A stretch of 63,580 bases of DNA from JBQCHF01 sp051954955. GTDB lineage: Bacteria > Actinomycetota > Actinomycetes > Motilibacterales > Motilibacteraceae. The position numbers and the translations under genes are program-made. Location: NCBI GenBank assembly GCA_051954955.1, contig JBQCHF010000034.1, positions 1-63,580 of the forward strand, in the 5' to 3' direction. A model generated the notes under the pieces. That model was not told where the DNA came from and did no database searches. It worked only from the letters and a program-made list of their open reading frames with translations. This document shows, piece after piece, positions 57,021-63,580 of this stretch; positions within the stretch are counted from its first letter, which is position 1; every line of letters begins with the position of its first letter.

Positions 57021-58592
57021 ATGAGACTCCCTTCCTTCCGCCCTCGACGCCTAGGCGTCGTAGGAGCCGTGCTCGGCGTCGCGCTGCTGGCCGCCGGCAC
57101 GACCGCAGGCGTGGGCACCGCCGACGCGCAGAGCGCCGCCTCGTACACCCCGCCGAAGATCAAGCACGTGTGGACGATCGTGCTGGAGAACAAGTCCTAC
57201 GAGTCGACCTTCACCGGCCTGAACGCCAACTCCTACCTGTGGAAGGAGCTGCCGTCGTACGGCGTCCTCCTGCGCCACTACTACGGCACCAGCCACTTCA
57301 GCGAGGGCAACTACCTGTCGCTGGTGAGCGGCCAGGGCACCTCGCCCGGCCCGCAGAGCGACTGCCCGGACTACAACGAGACCGGGCCGGTGCAGGCGGT
57401 GGCCGACGGGCAGTACAAGATCCTCAACGACACCCCGAAGGCTGACGGCACCTACAACGACGGGTCCAAGCAGCCTGGCTGCGTCTTCCCCGCGCAGGTG
57501 CAGACCCTGTTCAACCAGCTCGACGCCAAGGGCGTGAGCTGGAAGGGCTACATGCAGGACATGGGATCGGACCCGACGCGCGATGAGAAGACCTGCGGGG
57601 CGCCGATCAACACCAACCCCGACAGTGCGACCTTCCACACCTCGAAGCCGGCGCCGGACTTCCCCAACCCCGGAGGTGCCACCGACAAGGACCAGTACGT
57701 CGCCAAGCACAACCCCTTCCCGTGGTTCCACTCCCTGCTGGACAACGGCGACTGCGCCGCGCACGTCGTCCCGCTGGCCAAGAACCTGCTGAAGGACCTC
57801 AAGTCCGAGGCGACGACGCCGGCCTTCTCCTGGATCACTCCGGACAACTGCAGCGACGCGCACGACGCGACCTGCAAGGGGGACAACCTCTCCGGCGGGT
57901 CCGACGCGCTCACCGGCATCCAGCGGCAGCCGGTCAACCACCAGGGCGGCCTCTACGCCGCGGACCTGTTCCTCGAGCAGGTCATCCCGGCGATCATGAA
58001 GAGCCCCGCCTACCAGGACGGCGGCCTGATCGACATCACCTTCGACGAGGGCTTCCCGCCCTACAAGGCCTACGGCAACTCCATCGCGGACAAGGACAGG
58101 TTCGTCGTCGGCCCGGGTGACTCCTACCAGGACGGCGAGATCGTGCAGCAGGGCTTCGCGCAGGACACCTCGCAGTCCATCGTCGCCTGCTGCAACGAGC
58201 TGCCCGGCCCCAACACCACCCAGCCCGGCTTCCAGGCCTTCGGGCAGAGCGTCACCCCGGGCGGCGGCATCACCGGTTCGGTGCTCATCAGCCCCTACAT
58301 CACGCCCGGCTCGGTGAGCGACCAGCCCTACGACCACTACTCCTGGCTGCGCTCGATGGAGGACCTCTTCGGGGTCGCCACGGGCGGGTCGGACGGCCTC
58401 GGTCACCTCGGCTACGCCGGCATGGACGGTCTGCGCCCCTTCGGCCCGGACGTCTACAACAACCCGGCAGCCAAGGTGATCAAGCCGCAGGCGGCGGGCA
58501 AGGGCGGGCTCTACGCCGCCCAGCAGACCCTCGGCGAGGTCGACCTCCCGGTCTCGCACGAGCCCATCGACCAGACGGTGTTCAACCCGTGA
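57021..58592 (+). CDS. Secreted phosphoesterase (PF04185 type)
   Basis: 523 residues from the ATG at 57021. Signal peptide (basic FRPRRLG, then a hydrophobic run to TADAQSA). HVWTIVLENKSYESTF is the family start with metal-binding Glu/Asn, SHFSEGNYLSLVSGQ the central block, and DITFDEGFPP, YDHYSWLRSMEDLFG further on. It would cleave phosphate esters (phospholipase C or acid phosphatase like) outside the cell. Coupled to the next lipoprotein gene by GTGA. Confidence 0.82.
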   Translation: MRLPSFRPRRLGVVGAVLGVALLAAGTTAGVGTADAQSAASYTPPKIKHVWTIVLENKSYESTFTGLNANSYLWKELPSYGVLLRHYYGTSHFSEGNYLSLVSGQGTSPGPQSDCPDYNETGPVQAVADGQYKILNDTPKADGTYNDGSKQPGCVFPAQVQTLFNQLDAKGVSWKGYMQDMGSDPTRDEKTCGAPINTNPDSATFHTSKPAPDFPNPGGATDKDQYVAKHNPFPWFHSLLDNGDCAAHVVPLAKNLLKDLKSEATTPAFSWITPDNCSDAHDATCKGDNLSGGSDALTGIQRQPVNHQGGLYAADLFLEQVIPAIMKSPAYQDGGLIDITFDEGFPPYKAYGNSIADKDRFVVGPGDSYQDGEIVQQGFAQDTSQSIVACCNELPGPNTTQPGFQAFGQSVTPGGGITGSVLISPYITPGSVSDQPYDHYSWLRSMEDLFGVATGGSDGLGHLGYAGMDGLRPFGPDVYNNPAAKVIKPQAAGKGGLYAAQQTLGEVDLPVSHEPIDQTVFNP

Positions 58593-59206
58593 CAGATCTG
58601 CTCATGCAGCCCGTGGACCGGGTCGGCCCGTGCCGGCCCGGTCTGCGGGCGCTCCAGTTCCCCGCCGTCGGCGCTGCGGCCCTGGCCGTCGCCGCCCTGA
58701 CGCTGGCCGGCTGCTCCTCCGCGGCCGGACCCGATGCTGCTCCCTACGCGGGCCAGTACCCGGTCGCGACGCCGGTGGCCCAGACGACCACGATGCCGAC
58801 GGCCGCCGCCGGCCACTATCAGGTGCTCCCGGCCGGGGAGCCGGTGGACGTGCGGCTGCCCGGAGGCCGGGAGGCCGTGGTGGACGTGCTCGGCCCCGAC
58901 GTCACCGTGCCCGCTGTCTCCGGCAGCGGTCCCACGGCCAAGGTCGCGCACGGCCGGCTCGACTTCACGGTGTCGGTGAGGGCCGTGCACGGCTCGGTCA
59001 CCGTGCCGGCCACGACGTTCCTAGCGCTCGACGAGCGCCAGTCGCCCTTCCCGCTGACCTCCGACAAGACGTCGGTGAGCGCATCGCCGGGGCACGACGG
59101 GACGCTGCACCTCACCGGCCGGTTCGAGGTCGGCCACACCACGCTCACCTGGCAGCCGGCAGGGTCGCCGCTGGTCACCTGGGACTTCACCGTCGAGCCG
59201 GACTGA
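58589..59206 (+). CDS. Putative lipoprotein
   Basis: 205 residues. An N-terminal hydrophobic stretch ends in the lipobox TLAGC; the mature part is beta-rich with no family I recognise (PAGEPVDVRLPGG, HLTGRFEVGHTTLTWQP). The GTG start overlaps the phosphoesterase stop, so the two are probably co-expressed and act at the cell surface together. The stop codon lies in a 20-base tandem repeat. Confidence 0.7.
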   Translation: MTDLLMQPVDRVGPCRPGLRALQFPAVGAAALAVAALTLAGCSSAAGPDAAPYAGQYPVATPVAQTTTMPTAAAGHYQVLPAGEPVDVRLPGGREAVVDVLGPDVTVPAVSGSGPTAKVAHGRLDFTVSVRAVHGSVTVPATTFLALDERQSPFPLTSDKTSVSASPGHDGTLHLTGRFEVGHTTLTWQPAGSPLVTWDFTVEPD

Positions 59207-59240
59207 GCCGGTTCGAGCCGGACTGAGCCGGTTCGAGTCG
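59201..59240. repeat. 20-base tandem repeat over a stop codon
   Basis: 59201-59220 is repeated at 59221-59240 with one change. The first unit contains the TGA stop (59204-59206) of the lipoprotein gene. A partial third unit follows. Confidence 0.7.
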
Positions 59241-59250
59241 GACTGCCCGC

Positions 59251-59297
59251 ACGCGCGAGAGTCGCACCCCTGGGACCGGGGTGCGGCTCTCGCGCGT
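59251..59297. terminator. 20-base-pair hairpin terminator, bidirectional
   Basis: 59251-59270 pairs with 59278-59297 (one G-U) around a 7-base loop TGGGACC. It separates the lipoprotein gene from the convergent second phosphoesterase gene. Among the strongest stems of the window. Confidence 0.85.
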
Positions 59298-59314
59298 CGC
59301 GCGGGGACGCCGGG

Positions 59315-60447
59315 TCAGCGGCGGTGGCCGGCGCGCAGCAGGTCGTCCATCGGGCGCACCCCGTCGGCCTTGTCGCCGGCGTGGCGCAGCAGCGGCAGCC
59401 CGAAGTTCTCCTCGATGCTGGCCAGCATCGAGTAGTGGTTGTAGGGCTTGGTGCTCACCACGTGGTGGTGGTTGGTGGAGGTGACCACGACGGCCGGGAT
59501 GAGCCCGCCGCCGTAGGTGCCGCCGGGCCAGTCCGCGCTCACCCGCGGGTCCTTGGCCGGCACGTAGGGCGAGGAGGGCAGGCCGGCCGCGTCCTCCCAG
59601 CCGCCGGTCTCCTCGTTGCCGGTGTAGTCGTTCTCGTCGGTCACGATGAAGATGGCGCTGCCCTGCGTCCATGCCGGGCTGTGCATGATGGTCGACACCG
59701 TCTTGCGCACGAACGCATCGGCCTTCTGCTTGAGCGCGACGTCGTTCGCGTCGTTCTTGGCGCTGCTGTAGGGGCACGGCGTCTCCGGCCGTCCGGCCAC
59801 CGGGTCGGAGACCCCGCCGTGCATGTCGTTGCACTGGTCCGGGGAGATCCACACGAAGTTCGGGACGTGCTTGCCGGCCAGGTCGGCCGCGAACGAGGTG
59901 TCGTAGTCCTTGACGTCCGCCATCCGCTGCGGGTTCTTGGCGATGTTCTCGAAGAGCACGAACGGGTTGTGCTTCTTGGCGTAGAGCTTGACCGGCTTGC
60001 CGTCCACGGTCGGGCCGAATCGGGCGGTCTTGTCCGCCGGGAGCGCCTCCAGGTAGGCCGCCCACGACTTGTGCGCGCCCTCGAGCTGGTCGACCAGGGT
60101 GGTGCGGTCGAGGTCGACGACGTTCCCGTCCTCGTCGTCCTGGATCCCGAAGTTGTCCCCGGCGATGCTGGCGACGTAGTTCGGCATGCTCGGGTGGGTG
60201 ACGCCGTAGTAGTTCGCGGCCAGCCCGTAGCGGTCGGCCAGCGCGTTGATGTAGGGCGCGTGCGGGTCCCGATCACCGAGGACTTGGAGTGGTTCTCCAG
60301 CATGATCACGAACATGTGCTGGTAGGCGGGGCGGGCGTGCGACCGCTGGTCGTCGTGGCCCCAGTGGGCACTGGCCGCAGTGGCCCCCAGCGGGACGAGG
60401 GTGGCCGCCACGAGGCTGGCGAGGGCGGAGCGTCCGGGTCGGCGCAT
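59315..60447 (-). pseudogene. Phosphoesterase gene with an apparent one-base frameshift
   Basis: The first about 60 codons (from ATG at 60447) give a signal peptide and HMFVIMLENHSKSSVIG, the start of a PF04185 phosphoesterase. The remaining conserved part (DPHAPYINALADRYGLA to the C-terminus, with WISPDQCNDMHGG and FIVTDENDYTGNE) is in another frame. One extra C at the CCC of 60268-60270 would join them to a 377-residue protein with the expected junction V-I-G-D-P-H. The gene is therefore inactive, or there is a sequencing error in a short G/C run. Family, signal and length are otherwise normal. Expression, if any, would start from the ATG at 60447. Confidence 0.8.
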
Positions 60448-60583
60448 GGGTGGTCCTTCCGGGAGGAGAGCGCCGGCAGGTGACCGGCGCGCCCGGGAGG
60501 CTAGGTCCCAGAGGCGCCCAGAGGATGAGGTAAGTGCAAAGAACGGGCATAGCGGGCGTCAGGGTGACGGTGAGGCGGCCCGG

Positions 60584-60589
60584 TAGCGT
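60584..60589 (+). promoter_or_regulatory. Candidate -10 of the Nudix gene
   Basis: TAGCGT followed after 7 bases by the GTG start at 60597, fitting a leaderless transcript. Confidence 0.4.
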
Positions 60590-60596
60590 CGGGGAC

Positions 60597-61127
60597 GTGG
60601 ACAGCCAAGGCAGAGTGGACGGGCGGGACGGGCTCGAGCTGGCGGAGGGCGCGCGCACGCTGCGGGTGCAGCGACTGGCCGCCTACGGCGTCGCGACGGC
60701 AGGCGGGGGGACGGGCGCGCGGATCCTGCTGGCCCGGCTGTCCGCCCGCACCGGCACTCCCGGCGGGTGGACCCTGCCCGGCGGCGGGGTGGAGCACGGG
60801 GAGCACCCGCGCGACGCGGTGGTGCGCGAGTTCCTGGAGGAGACCGGGCTGCCGGCCGACGTCGGCGCGCTCCTGGACGTCGACTCGGTGCGCCGCGTGC
60901 ACGCCATCCCCGGTGACGAGGAGGAGCCGGTGGTGGAGGACTTCCACGCCGTGCGCGTGCTCTACGCCGTCACCGTGCCCGACGACGTCCCGCCCCGGGT
61001 GGTCGAGGTGGACGGCTCCACCGACGCCGTCGCGTGGGTGGGGTTGTCCGCGGTCGATGACCTCTCGCTGGTGCCGCTCGCGCGGCTCGGTCTCGCCCAC
61101 GCCCGGCGCGCCCTCGGGCTGGTCTGA
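60597..61127 (+). CDS. Nudix hydrolase
   Basis: 176 residues. The Nudix box starts GGGVEHGEHPRDAVVR and ends EFLEETGL (G-x5-E-x7-REUxEExGU pattern complete). It hydrolyses a nucleoside diphosphate linked to another group; the substrate is not predictable. The GTG start was chosen from the TAGCGT at 60584; a longer reading would start at 60534. A strong hairpin follows its stop. Confidence 0.82.
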   Translation: MDSQGRVDGRDGLELAEGARTLRVQRLAAYGVATAGGGTGARILLARLSARTGTPGGWTLPGGGVEHGEHPRDAVVREFLEETGLPADVGALLDVDSVRRVHAIPGDEEEPVVEDFHAVRVLYAVTVPDDVPPRVVEVDGSTDAVAWVGLSAVDDLSLVPLARLGLAHARRALGLV

Positions 61128-61153
61128 CCCGGCCCGCCGTGACCGAAAACGGG

Positions 61154-61195
61154 CGAGGGCACCCCGGTTCGCCGGAGCGAACCGAGGTGCCCTCG
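61154..61195. terminator. Hairpin terminator between Nudix and convergent gene
   Basis: 61154-61172 pairs with 61177-61195 over about 18 of 19 positions (small internal mismatch) with a 4-base loop CGGA. It lies between convergent genes and can act in both directions. Confidence 0.75.
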
Positions 61196-61214
61196 ACGCG
61201 GAGCTAGCCCTCGA

Positions 61215-62318
61215 TCAGTCGTGGCTGCCGCGGTGCGAGCCGCTCTGGCCGTGCTCGGTGTCGCCGGAACGACCGTGGCTGGAGGAGTCCTCCGACGTCT
61301 GCCCGTCCTGCGCCTCGGTGGACTCGGTGGCCTCCGGCTCGGGAGCCTCGGTGGCCTCGGTGCCATGGGTGGCCTCGGACTTGTGGTGCTCGGCGCTCTT
61401 GCCGTGCTTCGCGCTGCTCGAGGCCTTGGCCGTGGCGCGGGCCCCGAGGACGCCCTCGCAGTACGTCGTCACCGCGGCGTCGTCGCCGGCCGCAGCCGTC
61501 TGCGACGTGGTCGGGTCGGCCGCCGTGGAGGCCGTCGCGGTCTCGGTGGGCGTCGAGCCGTCGGTCGCGGTCTCGGTGGGCGCGGCGGTGGCCTTGCCGG
61601 CGGCGGCAGCGACCAGGGCCTGGTATGCGGTGGAGGAGGGGTTGTGCAGGCCGCCGCGCAGGAACGCGGTGCACAGGCCGAAGGCGGCCGGGCCGGTGGC
61701 GTCAGGGCCCTTCGCCTCGTCGGTCGCCTCGTCGGTCGCCTCGGTGCTCGGGGTGTCCGTGGCGGTCTCGGTCGGGTCGCTGGACTCGGTCTGCTCCGGG
61801 TCGCTGGACTCGGTCACCGCGGGGGTGCTGACGTCGGCGGCCACGACAGTGGCCGGGGCGGGTGCACCGATGGTCTGGCTGGCCACCTTCTGCAGGCCGG
61901 TCGGCAGCGTGCCCGTGTAGGCCGCGGCGGCGGTCCCGCCCAGGGTGACGGCGGCGGCCGCAGCAGCGCCGAAGGCGAGCTTGCTGGCGATGAGGGTGCT
62001 GAGCACGGGGATCCTCCGGCGGGAGCGGGGTCGTTCTTCGCGGTCGGTGGGTGAGGTGACCGAGCCCCCCGGCTCGAGCTCGACCGCGGCGAGGACCGCC
62101 GCGACGGCCGCGGACTCGCCGGCCAGCGCGTCGGCCGTCGCGGGTCCACGCAGCGCGTGCACCAGCCCGGCCAGCGGCGATCCGCTGACCGCGGCGTCGA
62201 CGTCGTCGTGCAGCAGCCGGTCCACCAGCGCGTCGGCCGACCAGGGGTCGTCCGGCACGGCGGGACCGGCTGCGGGCACGGGGGCGCCGTCGGCGGGGAG
62301 GTCGGGTCGCTCGGTCAT
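61215..62318 (-). CDS. Membrane-anchored protein next to a sigma factor, candidate anti-sigma factor
   Basis: 367 residues. A cytoplasmic N-terminal part (SADALVDRLLHDDVDAA, about residues 25-90), one membrane helix (STLIASKLAFGAAAAAAVTLGG, about 106-127) and a long extracytoplasmic tail rich in Thr, Ser, Glu and Ala with two cysteines (GLCTAF, TYCEG) and a His/Ser-rich end. Overlap of its start with the ECF sigma stop (ATGA) suggests an anti-sigma role like RsdA; the usual zinc-binding H-x3-C-x2-C motif is absent. The tail looks like a cell-wall-spanning linker. Confidence 0.65.
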   Translation of the reverse strand: MTERPDLPADGAPVPAAGPAVPDDPWSADALVDRLLHDDVDAAVSGSPLAGLVHALRGPATADALAGESAAVAAVLAAVELEPGGSVTSPTDREERPRSRRRIPVLSTLIASKLAFGAAAAAAVTLGGTAAAAYTGTLPTGLQKVASQTIGAPAPATVVAADVSTPAVTESSDPEQTESSDPTETATDTPSTEATDEATDEAKGPDATGPAAFGLCTAFLRGGLHNPSSTAYQALVAAAAGKATAAPTETATDGSTPTETATASTAADPTTSQTAAAGDDAAVTTYCEGVLGARATAKASSSAKHGKSAEHHKSEATHGTEATEAPEPEATESTEAQDGQTSEDSSSHGRSGDTEHGQSGSHRGSHD

Positions 62319-62908
62319 CTCGCCCCCAGAACGGGACCGTCGACGTCGGCGTTACGACGGGCTGCCTCGGCACCCACGAGGTCACCCAGTCGGCGCAGCG
62401 CGCGGTGCACGGCCACCCGTACCGAGCCGGGGGTCCGCCCGGTGAGCGCGGCCACCTCGCTCACGTCCAGGCCGACGACGACCCGCAGCGCCACCAGCTC
62501 GGCCTGCTCCGGCGGCAGCGTGCGCAGCAGGGCGATCGCCTCGCGCGAGGCGTGCTGCGCGACGACCGTCTCGGCGACGTCGGCCACCACCTCGCCGCCG
62601 GCCAGCACCTCGTCGTCGGCGCCGGACCGCTCGCGCCGGCGCGGTGCGCTGCGGACCAGGTCCAGGTGCTTGCGGCGGGCGATGGTGAGCAGCCAGGCAC
62701 GGAAGCCGCGCTCGTCGCCGTCGAAGCAGGACAGCGCCCGCACCGCGCTCAGCCAGGCCTCCGAGGCGAGGTCCTCGGCGTCGTCGCCGGCCACCACCCG
62801 CAGGTAGCGCACCAGCGCCGGGTTGGTGGCCCGCCACAGGGTGGCGAACGCGACCGGGTCGCCCGCCCGGGCCCGGCGCAGGGCGTCGCCGAACTCGTCC
62901 TCGCTCAT
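62315..62908 (-). CDS. ECF sigma factor
   Basis: 197 residues. Region 2 with AFATLWRATNPALVRYLRVV and the -10 binding block DAEDLASEAWLSAVRAL (about 45-60), region 4 with LPPEQAELVALRVVVGLDVSEVAALTGRTPGSVRVAVHRALRRL. It directs RNA polymerase to a small regulon in response to an envelope signal. The membrane protein gene follows with ATGA overlap. A weak -10-like GATAAC is about 15 bases upstream on this strand. Confidence 0.87.
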   Translation of the reverse strand: MSEDEFGDALRRARAGDPVAFATLWRATNPALVRYLRVVAGDDAEDLASEAWLSAVRALSCFDGDERGFRAWLLTIARRKHLDLVRSAPRRRERSGADDEVLAGGEVVADVAETVVAQHASREAIALLRTLPPEQAELVALRVVVGLDVSEVAALTGRTPGSVRVAVHRALRRLGDLVGAEAARRNADVDGPVLGAR

Positions 62909-63375
62909 CGCGAGGTGGGTTATCGGCAGGTGGGGGGCGGTTCTTCAGTGGCTGCGCCGGTGGCCTCGATTGGGTGGGGGGCACCCAGAGCCAAACCTAT
63001 TGGGTCAGGGTGCCCCTGACCCGATGAGAACGATTGTGTGCGCGGCGATCGGGATGCTCCAGGGCGCCGGATCCGCGCGGCACGGTCAACGGCGCTGGTG
63101 ACGGCGGCGGAGGGTGGGTGGCCGCCACCTGCAGCCGACCGCCGGCTCGCCTGTGGACAGCTCCACGCATGGGTGGACCGCCGATACGCATCTATGCCTG
63201 CGGGTGTGACACCCATGCGAGCCGTGGCGCATGGGTGGTCCACCCATGCGCTTCCCGCCGCCGGCCGGCCGCCCGATCCGTCCCGCGCCCGGCTGCTCCC
63301 GTTATCAGCGCCGTTCTCCGCGCACCTCGGGACCGCCGGCCGACGACGGAGCTCGGGCCGCACGTGAGCGGATCC
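62909..63375. other. Intergenic region with palindromic elements
   Basis: About 467 bases without a supported gene; frames in it look like chance readings of GC-rich sequence. It holds short hairpins that compete with each other (62971-62987, 63002-63022) and four copies of GCATGGGTG/CACCCATGC at 63167-63251. It could carry regulatory sites of the ECF sigma gene; no downstream plus-strand gene is visible in the window. Confidence 0.45.
63227..63251. repeat. Perfect 12-base inverted repeat
   Basis: GCGCATGGGTGG (63227-63238) faces CCACCCATGCGC (63240-63251) across one base. Related single half-sites are at 63167-63176 and 63210-63219. A candidate operator or short hairpin. Confidence 0.7.
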
Positions 63376-63580
63376 CTACGCCCGCAGCAGCCCCCGCGCG
63401 AGGCCGGTGGCCAGGCTGGGGGCGAGGGGGAGGCGGGGTAGGAGGGTGGCCTGCAGGGCGTGGTAGACGTCGGGCTTGCCGGTCCAGACGGTGGTGGAGG
63501 GGGTGCCGTCGGGGTCGGTGCCGTGCCACCAGGAGCCGGCGTCGTGGTCGAGGAAGCGGGTGGCGGCGTGGTCCCAGTAG
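63376..63580 (-). CDS. C-terminal fragment of an AGE-family sugar epimerase/isomerase
   Basis: Only the last 68 codons are in the window; the 5' end lies beyond it. The fragment begins YWDHAATRFLDHDAGSWWHG and continues VWTGKPDVYHALQATLLPRLP, which matches the C-terminal (alpha/alpha)6-barrel end of N-acylglucosamine 2-epimerase-like proteins. The conserved histidines expected there are present (FLDHD and VYHAL). It probably interconverts an aldose and ketose or epimerises a sugar. TAG stop at 63376-63378. Confidence 0.7.
   Translation of the reverse strand, partial: YWDHAATRFLDHDAGSWWHGTDPDGTPSTTVWTGKPDVYHALQATLLPRLPLAPSLATGLARGLLRA

Overview
The window is high-GC DNA from an actinomycete. 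It carries RbpA, WhiA, OpcA, a RapZ/YvcK/WhiA block and a gap-pgk-tpiA-secG run, many GTG starts, and many 4-base ATGA or GTGA stop/start overlaps. The exact genus is not resolved from sequence alone. No tRNA, rRNA, CRISPR array or transposase was seen.

146-5462: a compact, unusual locus. It has two secreted proteins with near-identical twin-arginine signals (146-772 and 2168-2524), a 42-residue peptide gene (2538-2666), an HprK-like kinase with an intact P-loop paired with a PqqD-like protein, a PqqD/HprK-like fusion whose P-loop is degenerate, another PqqD-like protein, and two LuxR-type regulators with degraded receiver domains. PqqD-like domains bind peptides in RiPP pathways, so this looks like a peptide or protein modification or chaperoning system of unknown product. 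It is the best candidate for something undescribed here.

5496-31455: a large exopolysaccharide/glycan locus on both strands. It holds a phosphoglycosyl transferase, a Wzz/CpsD-type fusion, a flippase, two candidate polymerases, at least five glycosyltransferases, two polysaccharide deacetylases, a pyruvyltransferase, two similar GNAT-type proteins and a PqqD plus nucleotidyltransferase pair. A dehydratase/aminotransferase/acetyltransferase set could make a diacetamido-trideoxyhexose (bacillosamine type). A secreted G8-domain beta-helix protein resembles the animal CEMIP/TMEM2 family. Parts of this region have visibly lower GC than the housekeeping half.

31622-44822: conserved housekeeping genes in order: uvrA, a LuxR response regulator, a Rieske lipoprotein, uvrC, rapZ, yvcK, whiA, gap, pgk, tpiA, secG. 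Then come rbpA and an alpha/beta hydrolase that is flanked by two copies of an approximately 79-base hairpin repeat.

46483-54633: the pentose-phosphate operon on the minus strand (tkt, tal, zwf, opcA, pgl), diverging from ctaB. A third repeat of the same family lies after ctaB.

54738-63580: a ROK regulator, an SDR, a phosphoesterase with a lipoprotein, a second phosphoesterase broken by an apparent one-base deletion, a Nudix hydrolase, an ECF sigma factor with its candidate anti-sigma partner, and the C-terminal end of an AGE-family sugar epimerase cut by the window edge.

Several genes show TANNNT, then 6-7 bases, then GTG, suggesting leaderless mRNAs. Start sites are inferred from overlaps, Shine-Dalgarno sequences and these -10 elements. 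Protein names rest on motif recognition without database searches.
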